DNA of 64,000 nt from Usnea hakonensis (lineage: Eukaryota > Ascomycota > Lecanoromycetes > Lecanorales > Parmeliaceae): positions 1 through 64,000 of the forward strand of contig BLJB01000237.1 of the NCBI GenBank assembly GCA_013423325.1, read 5' to 3'. The position numbers and the translations under genes were made by a program. This document shows, piece by piece, positions 21,601 to 32,502 of this stretch (its first letter is position 1; each line of letters starts with the position of its first letter). The notes beneath the pieces were generated by a model. That model was not told where the DNA came from, did no database searches, and was given only the letters and a program-made list of their open reading frames with translations.

Positions 21601-22849
21601 AGATCCTACCACGCGAATGTCATGGTTCCACCCTTCCTCACCCGAGCCAGCGTATAAATTCGAATTATTAGGGATATTAGTCTCTCTTGCAGTTTACAAT
21701 GGTCTTACCCTTCCATTCACATTTCCTCTTGTAATGTACAGAAAATTGTCAGGTCTACACAAGCATAGGCTCGAGGATCTTGAGGACGGCTGGCCAGAGC
21801 TGGTGAAAGGCCTAAGGGCTCTCCGCGATTGGAAAGACGGTGATGTGGAAGATGTGTTCATGAGATCATACGTCTTTAGCATAGACAAATTTGGCGCCAC
21901 TGAAGATCGCCTTATTGGTCAGTATGAAAAGGCCGAGAGGGCCAATGAAGGAAATTCGGAGGTAGTTGTCAGTGAAAAACCGAAGAAGGTGGCGAAAGTG
22001 GTAAGAATAAGTAAGAAGCCAAAAGTCTTCAAAAGCGCAGTCGAGGAGGGCGAGGAGGACGCATTGCGTTTCTTGAGAGGCAGCCAGTTCCATCAAGCCA
22101 CTGCGCAATCGAATGACGAAGATCTGATGTCGGACTCCCAATCCCGTGTTCCGATTCCTATAGGTTTCGCAGACCACACTCTGCCGACGATGAACAGCGA
22201 GGAGGAACCATTAGAATACCTAAAAAGCAGGGAACTCAAGGAAGCTCATCTCCGAATGGACGATGAATTGTGCATGTCGGACTCTTCATCGCCCAATCCC
22301 TTTCCGGCAGAAACCGGCGACCAGAGTATTCCTATGGTGACCAACGAGAACCGCGACCAATACATTCACGATTATATACACCAACTTACGTTCAAAACGG
22401 TGTATGACCAATTCAATGCCTTCAGGTACGGTTTCTTCACATGCTTCCACCCAAAGGCAATCTCCCTTTTTTCTCCATCTGGTCTCAAAGCTCTAGTCGA
22501 AGGCCTACCCGACATTTCGGTTGCTGGCCTTGAAAGAGTCACCCGGTACGATGGCGGCTATGATTTCTTTCACCCCACGGTTCGTCAACTCTGGACCGTG
22601 GTGCACAGCTGGTCGCAAGAGAAGGTTCGAAAGCTGTTGGAGTTCGTGACAGCAAGTGACCGGCTACCCGTTGGTGGGGTGGGGAAATTGATATTTACAG
22701 TGCAGAAGAACGGGACTGGAGATGAGAGGCTACCGACAAGTCTGACTTGCTTCGGAAGACTTCTTTTGCCCGAGTACACGAGCGAAGAGAAATTACGAGA
22801 GGCACTTGAGAAGGCAATTGAGAATTCGAAAGGTTTCGGACAACCTTGA
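18612..22849 (+). CDS. hul4: HECT-type E3 ubiquitin ligase HUL4
   Basis: Four exons: 18612-18806, 18872-20945, 21003-21524 and 21588-22849 (introns 65, 57 and 63 nt; sum 4053 nt, 1350 residues, phases consistent). Exon 2 begins ILHGCINPRC..PTCLSRQKRL, a Cys-rich zinc-binding segment like that at the N-terminus of HUL4 and UBE3A. The C-terminal 450 residues are the HECT domain: FDWDLFHTPFLSERLDLMD, VRMAGEEGIDHGGVQQEFF, and the catalytic Cys near residue 1318 in TSLTCFGRLLLPEY. It forms a thioester with ubiquitin before passing it to substrates. Compared with yeast HUL4 (892 residues) it is long because of a disordered region (residues about 150-320) and an insertion of about 180 residues within the HECT N-lobe (near 21900-22330). 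The start is chosen as the first ATG in the frame leading to the RRAFQHLLNRR helix. Confidence 0.92.
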
Positions 22850-23212
22850 ATTGCTTAGCGCAATCAAGAATGGTCAACATAAGAGTTCAAGAAGAGGTAT
22901 CCGAGTCAGTTATAGTGAGAAGACTCGATGTCTTATGTTTCCTGGCGCGTGAAGTGAATTAAATTATTGATGAAAATGATTCGACCTTTGTGCTGCTTAC
23001 TTATGACTGTTTACTACTATTCCCGTGTAGATGAACCATGGACAGTAGAGTTTATTCGCAACAAGAAAGACATATACGTGTGTACACACTTAAATCCAAC
23101 ATATTGACTGTAGTGTGTGTCGTCATTTCGCCAAGACCTTTGAAGAGTAGAAGTGACTTTGCGCTGAATCACTCCGTCCTCCCGATCGCAATTTTTCCAA
23201 CAATACTTCGTG
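22850..23212. other. Intergenic, nothing recognised
   Basis: A 363-base spacer between the HUL4 stop and the next start. It probably holds the HUL4 3' end and the next promoter. A TGTGTGTC stretch near 23115 is unremarkable. Confidence 0.5.
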
Positions 23213-24483
23213 ATGCTTAGCTTGCGAGCAGCCAGTAGAGTGTCACGTACCACCTGCGTCCGCTCCTCTCTCCGCCAAATACGCCATGAATCTAACACGT
23301 CGAATTCCAATTCCGGCGGTCTCTCACAAAGCCTCATTGGCGGCCTAGCTGGCGGCGGACTCGTCTTCCTTGGGGGTTATACGTACTATCACTTTTCAGG
23401 TAAACAATCTTTCGAGGTACCAATTAGCTACCAGCGATTCCTACGTTACAGTTCTAAGCGTCTATAGGAGCAAAAAATCTCGTCAACACTGCCAGAAGGA
23501 CAGAGGATGCATTCACAAGCTATGCAAAGCAGCTCAAAGAATCATCCCCAGAGCCTAACGAAGCACTTGAATGGCTCCGCTCTACTGCAAAATCCTATGC
23601 CGCCGTGATTCCCGGTGCGAGCGGCTATGTTGATAGTGCGTTTAATGACCTCGATGCCGTTCGTAACAAACATGGCAAGGAAGTTGACAACATCATCAAA
23701 GAAGCCTATGGGGAGTTGAAGGGTATCTCTCAAGAGGGCATGAGTGTCACGGCTGCAACAAAAGCATGGAATGTACTACAAAAGCACCTAAAGCGCATAA
23801 GTGATTTGGCTGGGGATGCGGCAAGCGATATTATCAATAATCATCCAGCGCTCAAGGAGAAAGTTGGAGGGAACTTGGACCAGTTGAGGCAAATGAGCGA
23901 TAAATACGGACCAGAAGCCAAGAAGCAGGTCGATGAGACTTGGGATCAGATACAGGAGATTGTTAAAAGTGGAGTCAGTACAAGTACCATTCCCAAGGTC
24001 CAAACTCTGCTGCAGGAGAAGGTGCAGAAGATACAAGAGCTTGGTGGAAAGGTGTTCGATCAAGGGATGGAAAAGGCGAAGCCATATCTGGACAAGTCAC
24101 CGGAAGTCAAAAAGCTGGTGGAGGAGAACAAGGAAAAGTTAAAGAAACATGGACATGTGCAAGAGCTGTATGAGAGGGTCAAAGATGCGGTGCAGTCCGG
24201 CAAAACAGACACACTCAAGCAGTACGTGCAGAATACTGTGAAGGAGGTTGGCCAAGGCAGTGGAGGTGACGATGGAGGCCTTGAGAAGTACTTGAATATG
24301 ATGCCTAGCGGGGGTGATATTGTCCCAAAATTGACGCAGCTGCAAAAGATTGCCCAAGAGCACGGGGAGGAAGCCGAGAAGCTCGTGAAAGATACCTTCA
24401 AGGAGATTCAAGGGGTCTTACAAAAAAGGGTCGGCGAAGCTGAGGAGTTGGCGCAGAAGGCGAAAAAGAACGCGAAGAGTTGA
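23213..24483 (+). CDS. Predicted mitochondrial helical protein (apolipoprotein-like), unknown function
   Basis: Two exons, 23213-23399 and 23468-24483 (68-nt intron GTAAAC...TATAG, phase 1), 400 residues. The first 25 residues are rich in Arg, Ser and Leu without acidic residues (MLSLRAASRVSRTTCVRSSL), a typical mitochondrial presequence. A Gly-rich membrane segment follows (SLIGGLAGGGLVFLGGYTYY, residues about 40-60). The rest is a long amphipathic helical rod of repeated units with Lys/Glu/Ala (for example VVDEVW-like KKQVDETWDQIQEI). Such proteins recur in filamentous ascomycetes; I know of no assigned role. A position anchored in the inner membrane with the rod on one side is an inference from this layout. 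Confidence 0.85.
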
Positions 24484-24860
24484 AAAGTCTTACGATCACA
24501 AAAGTTTTTACAGTCAATACAAGACGTACAACATGTACAACATGAACGTTGCCATGGACCAGGAATAGCACGCTCGAGTTCATGGGTGATAGATGGCATT
24601 CGCGCAATCTACACCAGTCCATGGCATATAATAGAGCTGAAGAATTTTCTGCGTACGGACAATCACTCTGTGTGCTCGAAAAGCGAAAGGGTTCTTCGGA
24701 ATACGGGCACGTGACATTGCTTATAGGTCCATGCTTGCGTGAAAAGTGAATGAAGGGAGTTAGATCTCAAACTTCACCTCGACACATAAACAGTCTCAAC
24801 TCATTTGAGAACTACTCTGACATTCAAAACATTCAGTCTTTAACTGTACTTCATCCCGCA
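24484..24860. other. Spacer upstream of the decayed MYND gene
   Basis: If the MYND/DUF4470 gene were complete, its start codon and the first Cys pairs of its zinc finger should lie here. I find no frame with a C-x2-C...C-x2-C pattern. The frames at 24549-24749 and 24750-24941 have no MYND features. Confidence 0.5.
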
Positions 24861-26502
24861 GACTATACATTCAGAGTTGTGGACGTGACTGCCAAAAAGC
24901 ACACTGGCCTCTGCATAAAGTGCGTTGCAAGTCGGAATTGAGGGATGCCAAGTGGCAGCCGACCTGGTGGAGAGAAAAGCGGATACCTACGTTCGATGGG
25001 CTCCTTGAAAACGCGTTCTTTGACCCTTTTGGGAATCTGAGATATCTCTGGGGTCGCTACCCATCGTTCGATCTCTTAAATCTGAACAAGAACGAGGGCG
25101 CAGACTATGGAAAAGACCTCGCGTTATGTTTTGCCGGCGAGTTACTCTTTACTTTTCGGTCTTCCATTCTAACAGTCCCAACAGCTTCCGGAGATCTTCG
25201 CAACGTTGTGGAGACGGTCAATCAACTTCCTAAGAGGTACTAGAAAATCTGCACCTGTGTCCTCAATGATCGAGACGACGTGATTGTTTGTCGCAACATC
25301 GCCCTTCTTCTCATCGCAATGCTTCTGCCACCGATCGTTGCGTCAGATGTCATGCTGCATATCTGGTATTCAGCTAGACTCAAACCGCATGTGTTGCAGG
25401 CAATCAACAAGCACGTGATGCCTCTTGTGGTCGATGTAATTAGCCGGATCAAGCGCAAGTCCAAGCGAGTAATCCTTTCGAAGACATGGACCTTTGGATC
25501 ATGGGTCCTTTCAGCGCGCCTTTACAAGGACCAGTGGAATTCCCTTCTGGCCATGATTTCAACCCATCACGACTTTGAAGAGACCGAGAAGAATCGACGA
25601 TATATCATGCTCAACGAAACCCGTCTAGACATACGAGAATCACTCTACTACTCTCTGCCGCCTTTGAGACGTCTCTGCGCGGACAGTATAAGGGAGTCTG
25701 GCATACTACTGCCTTTCGGTTCACTTTTGGACCCATTCAGTTCCCCCTATCCGTAAGTAACAGTTCAGCCGTGGAACAGAGTAGAGTAGAGTTTACCTTA
25801 TTCGCACCACTCACAACATTCTTTCAACCTGGCTCGAGTCAATGGCTGCAAAACGACTCCTCCGACCCCATCGACAGCTGGCCCATCAAAGCTGTTATCA
25901 ATTCCGGCGCCAAACACGGAGTTCCCCTAGAAGACCTCTACGGCCACCTCCACTTCCACATCCGCCAAGCTCGACGCATTCTGCGCCAGACTCACCACCA
26001 CAAGCCTCCACTTCCACCTCTACAGCCTCGACGCCCTCGCCCTCCGCTCCTTCACCCCGCTCCTCCACCCGAAACCCCCACGCCACCCGCCTCACCCTCT
26101 TCCCCACCGCCGTCGCCGAGGCCGAACGCGCCCTCGGCCTCGACCACATCCACGCACCCACTCCCTCGTCTTCTCCAAATCGACCCAATACGTCTACTTC
26201 CCAACCCCAGCATACCAGTCCACCCACCCGCAATTTTCATCCGCGTCATGCGCGCCAAGGACTCCTTTCGCGACTTCGATAAACTCTTCGCGCACTACAT
26301 GGGTCCCGCGGTGGAGGATTTCGCAAAGGCGGGCCGGGGCGCGGGCGCGAGGATGAAGGGGGAGGATTCGCTGGTTGGGGCGTGGCCGTGGCGATTGAGG
26401 CGTAAGGTGGGGGAGAAAGGGGCGCGGGGGGCGTGGGGGCTGCTGGGGGCTTCGCGGTTGGTGGGGGATGAGCGGTTTGTGGAGTGGGTGAGGGTGGAGT
26501 GA
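24861..26502 (+). pseudogene. Decayed MYND-finger / DUF4470 gene
   Basis: The protein similarity is clear but broken. It begins after an acceptor at 24860 with the second half of a MYND finger (SCGRDCQKAHWPLHK, then C), followed by the DUF4470 signature YLWGRYPSFDLLNLNKNEGA. An intron 25137-25184 would need a GC donor and gives CFAASGDLRNVV. An in-frame TAG at 25241-25243 then interrupts LPKRY/KICTCVLNDRD. The frame resumes through NIALLLIAML to 25756, crosses a probable intron and continues at GSSQWLQNDSSDPIDSW. In the GC-rich stretch about 25970-26240 the best family match moves through two other frames, and the middle domain portion expected in relatives is missing. The end (RVMRAKDSFRDFDKLFAHYM...RFVEWVRVE) is back in frame. 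No start codon or first MYND half was found upstream. Sequencing error cannot be excluded for the GC-rich part. Confidence 0.72.
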
Positions 26503-26885
26503 GTGAGGGCTGGGGAAGCGGGGGTGGTGATGGAGAGCGTCTACGGTTGGGAAACATGGATGCTTGATGACGGTGAGGGATGATGAAGTTGATCGTGTTT
26601 GCGGCTGGATGGATGGCTTGGCTGCTAGGTAGTCGGGCCCGAGTTGAGGATTTGGCAGCCTTTGTCCAACTCGGGACTTTTTATTCTCCATGCGGCATAA
26701 TGTCACTAGACACTCGTTCACCAAACGAGGAGTAGCAGTGTGAGAACGAGGCTTCTTTCACTTTCCACTACATGTCAATCGAACCGTCCTTGTCTCAGAA
26801 CGGTCCACCCCTTTACCTCTAAAGCACACTACTCCCCCCCCTCCCCCCCCCCAAATCCACCCCATCCTTCCCCCAATCTCCTTCC
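26503..26885. other. Convergent spacer with poly-C tract
   Basis: Lies between the pseudogene end and the monooxygenase stop. It contains a C-rich tract at 26834-26852 broken by one T, and the outer copy of the 110-base-spaced repeat at 26851-26898. Confidence 0.6.
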
Positions 26886-27008
26886 TCAACCTCCCCCCCT
26901 CCGCCCTCCCTCCCCCAAGAACCCCATCGCAATCTCCAACTCCCCCTCCAAATCCCCCTCCCAAATCCACCCCATCCTCCCCGCAAGATCCTCCCTCAAC
27001 CTCCCACC
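26851..27008. repeat. Imperfect direct repeat, two 48-base copies 110 bases apart
   Basis: Copies at about 26851-26898 and 26961-27008 both begin CCAAATCCACCCCATCC and share CTCAACCTCC near the end. On the minus strand the second encodes RMGWIWEGD in the monooxygenase; the first encodes RMGWIWG but in a different frame that lies mostly past the stop. This indicates a local duplication of the gene's 3' end. Confidence 0.8.
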
Positions 27009-28193
27009 ATCACCCCCCACCCCCTCCAACTCCAAATCATACAAACTCCCCGCCTCCCGACTCGTCCTCACAACCCTCTGCGTCCTTGGCCTCCTCACCC
27101 CATCGAACGCGCGGAACGCACTCTCCAACTCCCCAGAGCACCGCACAGCCCCCAGCAACGAAGACAGCACGTACGCGTCCTCCAGCGCCATGCCCGCCCC
27201 CGCGCCCTGGTGTGGGGTCGACGCGTGCGCCGCGTCGCCGGAGAGGCAGATCCGGTGGTTGAAGTACGTCCGTGCGGGCGGGTAGTCGAAGAGGGCCCAG
27301 AGGTCTGGGTGTTCCATGAGGCTGAGGAGATGGGTGACGCTGTTGCCCCAGGAAGCGAAGTCGTTTTCCATGGTCCGGCGCTCCATGGGCAGGACCCATT
27401 TTTCGTTGTCCCATCTGCCGTCTTTTTTCGAGGCAAAGGCTACTACGTTCATGGTCTTGCCGTGGTCGATTGGGAAGGTTATGACGTGGCCGTGGTTGCC
27501 GAGCCACATGATGCTGTTTTGCGCCAATTCGTCGCCCAGCAAGGCCGCGGCTTTTTCCATCGGGATGAGTCCCCTGTAGGCGTACTTGCCTGTGAAAGTC
27601 GGGTGCGCGGCTGCATCTTCGGTTCCGAGAACGGCGAGTCGTAATTTGCTTTTGACGCCGTCGCATCCGACCACCGCACCCGCCTCTGCGGATCCCCCGT
27701 CCGCAAAGTGCAATCTCACTCCATCATCAAGTTCTTTGACTTCCACGACTCTCTTGCTAAACGTCACATGCTCATCCGGTACAAGCGCGACCAACTCTTC
27801 CAGAAAATGCGCTCGGTGGATACTGTTCGCCACATCCCCTGCACCCAGCGTCGCCACTTTCTCTCCCGCCTTCCCAATACCACAGTCCATGCCGGCGTAG
27901 AACTCGAACCACACCGCTTGATTCTCCTTGGACGCGTTGGGCGTAGCCCTTTTGGCGTATCCTTGTCTGATCTTCGGGTCAATCAGGCTCATGGCGCGTA
28001 GGGCGTTGGGGCCAAAGGCAACGCCGGCGCCCACTTCGAAGAAGGCATGGGCGGATTCGTAGAGGTGGAAGGGGACGTTGTTGCGAAGGAAACCGATGGC
28101 GAGGGCGAGACCGGCGATACCGCCGCCACAGATGGCTATAGTGAAAGGTTTCTGCCCGGGGGCTCCTTTAGGCGCCGAGATAGTCAGGGTCAT
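26886..28193 (-). CDS. FAD-dependent monooxygenase, salicylate hydroxylase-like
   Basis: A 435-residue single exon, ATG 28193. All class A flavoprotein monooxygenase motifs are present: the dinucleotide-binding GGGIAGLALAIGFL near residues 24-37, VVGCDGVKSKLR (DG motif) near 185, and the FAD-ribityl GD motif LSGDAAHASTPHQGAG near 325. These enzymes use NAD(P)H and O2 to hydroxylate aromatic substrates; fungal relatives act on salicylate or on polyketides. No secondary-metabolite partner gene is nearby, so catabolism is as likely as biosynthesis. The C-terminal 50 residues are Gly/Arg/Glu-rich because of the CT-rich strand and end in GRRGGG at a duplicated segment, so the last 15 residues may not be the ancestral end. 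Confidence 0.9.
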   Translation of the reverse strand: MTLTISAPKGAPGQKPFTIAICGGGIAGLALAIGFLRNNVPFHLYESAHAFFEVGAGVAFGPNALRAMSLIDPKIRQGYAKRATPNASKENQAVWFEFYAGMDCGIGKAGEKVATLGAGDVANSIHRAHFLEELVALVPDEHVTFSKRVVEVKELDDGVRLHFADGGSAEAGAVVGCDGVKSKLRLAVLGTEDAAAHPTFTGKYAYRGLIPMEKAAALLGDELAQNSIMWLGNHGHVITFPIDHGKTMNVVAFASKKDGRWDNEKWVLPMERRTMENDFASWGNSVTHLLSLMEHPDLWALFDYPPARTYFNHRICLSGDAAHASTPHQGAGAGMALEDAYVLSSLLGAVRCSGELESAFRAFDGVRRPRTQRVVRTSREAGSLYDLELEGVGGDGGRLREDLAGRMGWIWEGDLEGELEIAMGFLGEGGRRGGG

Positions 28194-29300
28194 TATGGGT
28201 GATGGGAGAAAAGGTTTATGGAATAAAGAGCAGACAATGATTCATAGGGCATTTTTGAAGGCATTGGCGCGACTTTTGTAGGAGAAGTGGAGATGGTGGG
28301 GTGTTTCGTCATGAAGCTGCAGGTGACGGGTCTGATGACATTTGGTAACAAATACGAGTAGAAGGTAGCAGCTACTTCATCGGTACGGGGCCAATATGAA
28401 GATACCTTAGAGGGGTTCAACCAATGTCCTCAAAGAGGTAATGATACCGAGTGGATAACTTACCGATGCAATTATGGTACCATTTCAAAACATATGTGTT
28501 ACATGTACTTCGACCTCAGACTCCCGGAAAAATCTGTGCGGGTTTGTACAATCTGCTTTCCTGCATTGTGTTTCGGTAAAAGCATCGCCGTGCTACGTTC
28601 TGTAAGTATCTTATACAATATTCGGAACACAGAACCCACGCGCAGAAGTCGAAGTCGGGACTGGAAGCTAACGGATGCCTGCTTCCATATTCAACAAGAA
28701 GCACGGATTCGACTCGTCCATACGCATAAGAACGCAAAGGATTTTCTTTTAAGCATTTCAAAAATACTTGCTCTCACATGTCAATAATGGTCTCTATACT
28801 GAGAGAACGGACCTGCAGCCTGTATGCTTCGTAGCAGGTTATTCGTTGAGATTGCCAAGCCAAATCGCGCATTTGCATTTTATTTCCGCCTCCATCCGAG
28901 AAGGGTGGCACGCATCTCACTGTACTCCATAGCCGTAATGCTGTCATGAGCATCTAAATTGCCGTGCCCCCGTGTCTAATCTCACTTGTACTTGTACAAA
29001 AATTGCGGCCTAATAGATGAGCAGGAAGGGGCGTGCGCGTTTGCGGCCTCATCACAAACACCTCAAAGCACCCGGCATAACGCTTCCCACTGAGAGACCT
29101 TGGGGAGTCTGCATCGAGATCGGCCCTAGTAGAGGACGATAGTGCGGGCCGCTCATTTTCACAGCGCCTGAGCTTCGTGGGAACCACATCCCCTTTCATG
29201 CAGGCTTCCAAGACTTTTCATAGCCTCAATGCTCCTTGCAACGCTTGCTACGACCAAGAAAACCCACAGACCCTTATGGCTAATCGTGTCGACGTGTCCA
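28194..29300. other. Intergenic, 1.1 kb
   Basis: Probable promoter of the monooxygenase at the left. Short frames (28494-28787, 28954-29211) lack motifs and convincing starts. No repeat or RNA gene seen. Confidence 0.5.
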
Positions 29301-31790
29301 CTAGCCAACGACTTTGGGTCCAGACTTCCTCACATTAGCCCCACGCCACTTGTACACGGTTTCGTCGATTTGGTTTGCCACCTCTGCACTCTCATTTGCG
29401 TGAACAAGGGACAAGATCCAACGGACCTGCGTCGTGCAGACCCATTGACCTGCCTCAAGTGGTCGGATAAGCCCGGCTCGTGTGAGTGCACGTATCATTA
29501 CTACGGTCGGACATCCTAGACATTCCTTCACTTGTAAAGCATAACATTCGCGTACGTACCTCAACGCCATTCGTGGAGTCATATGTGGAGCCGAAGAATA
29601 AGCGACCGCCATCCTTTCTAGGAGTTGTGCACGGAGTTTCGAGGATCTTTTGAAAGGTATGCGATGAAGCTGTACATAGCGCAGCACGATGTTTGGATAG
29701 ATCCATGGACATAGAATCATTTGCTCGGCAAGCTCAGGATACAAGTCAAGTTGTATGCTTGAGCTGAAATGGAGAATTCTCTCTGCCAAATGCGACCCAG
29801 TCTTTAGATGCTCCTTGATTGTATACACCACGGCGCTTTCGTCAACGATGGAACGGAGCTTCCATGCTTGCATCATAATGTCAACGATGCCCTCAGACTT
29901 TCCCAGCATCTGCAGCACCTTGAAAACTTGTTTGATATCGGCATTGAATAGCTCTGAGGAATTCTGGACACAGTGGCATACGGCTTGAACCATGCTCACC
30001 CACGGCCGTTCTTTTCCCTTCGCAGAACAGAATTCGTCAAAAAGATGTAGAGCTCGAGCTCGAAGAAGCCGATCTTTAGGTCCGAACCAGTAGGTTAGTA
30101 TTAAAAGGGCTATGTTTCGATCATCTAATTGCTGCAAGTATGGAGCAACTTTTTCCAGCTTTTGAGAGCCTAAATAGAGCTCAATCACAGTCTTAAGAGG
30201 GGTCTCGACGCCAATTTTAAGCAGGTTTGTCTTAGCAAGTGCGGACCACCATACGTGCATCTTAGAAGCGCTACTAGCAGCCATAGGGGAATAATCCTTA
30301 ATCAAGGTCTTGGTTGTAAGCAAAATGGCTGAAAATGCTAGCTTTTCAGGGAGTCCTCGAATGAACTCTAGAAGCATTGGAATTACCTCCAGAAACCGAG
30401 TTTCCGTTCTTTGCTTTTCCCACAACGTAGCGTCGGCATGTACAACCCCTAAAATGAACACAGAGAGCATTTGATCTGTGTGTTCCAACTGCCATTGCTG
30501 CATAGCTTCGATTGAGCTAAATCCCAGATGCAGTGACTCGCGGGTTGTTGGTCCTCGTGTGATAGACTCCAATAGTCTACGCTGTGTCTCCCTCCCCAAG
30601 TCCTTCACACGAAATATTGAGCTCGATTGAAGGCCCTCGGTGATGGACGCTATGAGACTGCACCTTAAGGATTCATCGTGAGTGGCGTCACTGACGCGAG
30701 ATATGAATCTCAAAAACACGAGGATATCCTCCTCGGTCTTCAGGCCAAGATGCAATTGCCGTCTCATCCACTGTTGCAGAAGATTCAAGTCATCAGTTTT
30801 GATTCTATTCCGTAGCGCCTTGACCCCATGGTGCCTTCGTAGTTGCCAATCCAGTAAAAAGTTGAGATTACCAGGGGTGCCCAGTGCTGCATCTTCCAGT
30901 GCGGATAACAGAGCCGGAAGTGGCTGTTCAGCAAAACAGAGTCGTGAAAAACACATCAGGGGATGCGTCCGGATGTCGATTCCGTGATCAGCGGCCCAAC
31001 TGTATAGACTAACGAGGTCACTACATTTCTTGAAGTCTTCCCAGAGCCTAGGGTTTGCCAGCAAGTCTTTGCGCTGAAGATCTCCGGGCTTGGCCTGGAC
31101 ATTTTGTCGAATTTCTTCAACCTCGTGACTCCGCCTAGCCTGTAACTTATTGACTGCTCGCTCAGGGTGTGCTGTCCTGGCTCCTGAAGCTGAATTATTT
31201 TCGGTTGTCGATGCTTGCCAAAGCTGAGCCTTGCCCTTGGTCAATTCTTTGCTAGATTGACCACTTATTGCATTATGGTCGGGGTGATCGGCAGACTTTT
31301 GTTCGATGGACTTTTCCACGTTCTCAGTAGCTTCAAACCCTTCAATCTTCTCGAGCTCTTTGGGGCGCTCACTGGCCCTGGTAGATGAATCGTCGGTCGG
31401 CCAAAAGGGAAGGGCGTTAGGTTCTGCAATCATTAGCAAAGTAGTATGCAATTAGACTCGACATTTTCATATACCTTCCGATTCCTGCGGTAGAGCGGGC
31501 GTGGGACCCTGCCATTTCCACTCTGCGCGATTCGGCGCGCCCAATCCTCGAAGGATACTCGGATCGAAATCTGCGCAACCTCCAACTTGTGCAAGGTTCA
31601 CCATGCGCCGCTTCGTTGCTCGTTTCTGCGCCTCCAACGGACCTGGTGCGAGACCCACATGTCGCCTTGGTATTTTGCCATGTGCGAAGCGGTGCATTGC
31701 GTTGTCGAGGACATCTTCGCTGATCCAAACGTGGTTGCTCGGGGCATTGATATGGAGCGGCAGGCAGCAAACTTGTCTTCTCAAAGACAT
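29301..31790 (-). CDS. Predicted mitochondrial alpha-solenoid (PPR-like) protein, unknown function
   Basis: Two exons, 31475-31790 and 29301-31423, with a 51-nt intron containing a TGCTAATGA branch-like site; 812 residues. ATG at 31790 (MSLRRQVCCLPL). The N-terminus is basic and lacks acidic residues at first, fitting a mitochondrial presequence. Residues 60-80 contain the segment GPLEAQKRATKRRMVNLA, which I have seen in mitochondrial gene-expression proteins of ascomycetes. From about residue 230 to the end there are repeated helix pairs with no enzyme motif, typical of PPR-like or other RNA-binding solenoids. A role in mitochondrial RNA processing or translation is an inference. Its 3' end leaves no room for another gene before 28.2 kb. 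Confidence 0.78.
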
Positions 31791-32502
31791 ATAGAGTATC
31801 AATTGATCTCATCATTGATCACAGCCTGGTATCTATGTCAGGCGTCAGTGGATAGGAGCATGTAGAGTACATGATGTGGTCTGGCTTCCTCGCTCTCTAG
31901 CCGCGACTGTCTAGGTGCGGACATAACGTTACATTACACTACGGACAGGACACAAGAGCCCTCACGATATCAACGTCCACAACTAATTCGAAGCCTACTA
32001 TTTCGATCACAATATTATGATGGAGGCCTCTTTTCCAAGTCATACTCTACCTGGTGGTGACGATATCATCTTCTGTGGCAGCTCGAAGAAGTAGACTCTG
32101 ATACACACTGATGGATAAAAATCGGCATTGGCTGGCGTCCATGTCGAGAAGTCTGAAAGAGAACGGGAGAGAACTCTAGATAGGAAGTGTGGTCAGATTT
32201 ATCACATCGTAATCAATATTTGAGACAAAGGGGGCCTCTATTCAATTAATGCTAAAGTTCAATACCAAGACAGGAGAAGAAGCGCCGATCGAAAGGCGGC
32301 GCAGGGTAGACGCTGGGCTTAACGATGATGAGATCGAAGATACTATTTGCCATAGAGACCAGCGACGACGGGAGACAGCAGAGACACTTGCACTTACCAG
32401 AGTAGCAAAACGACCCTCTGTTCCCGTCATTTGCGCGACAGATCCCCCTGATTTACGATAGAGGTGATGGAAGTACAATGATTGCATATAAATCGGTCTG
32501 CG
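31791..32502. other. Intergenic, 0.7 kb
   Basis: No convincing gene. Overlapping frames at 32249-32461 (+) and 32242-32487 (-) are each about 70-80 codons with no motif; either could be chance. Confidence 0.45.

Noticed and set aside
24549..24941. Possible first half of the MYND finger upstream of the decayed gene
   Set aside because: No C-x2-C pairs in any of the three + frames.
26246..26724. Pro/Arg-rich minus frames of over 100 codons
   Set aside because: Antisense of the C-rich end of the decayed DUF4470 gene; low complexity from base composition.
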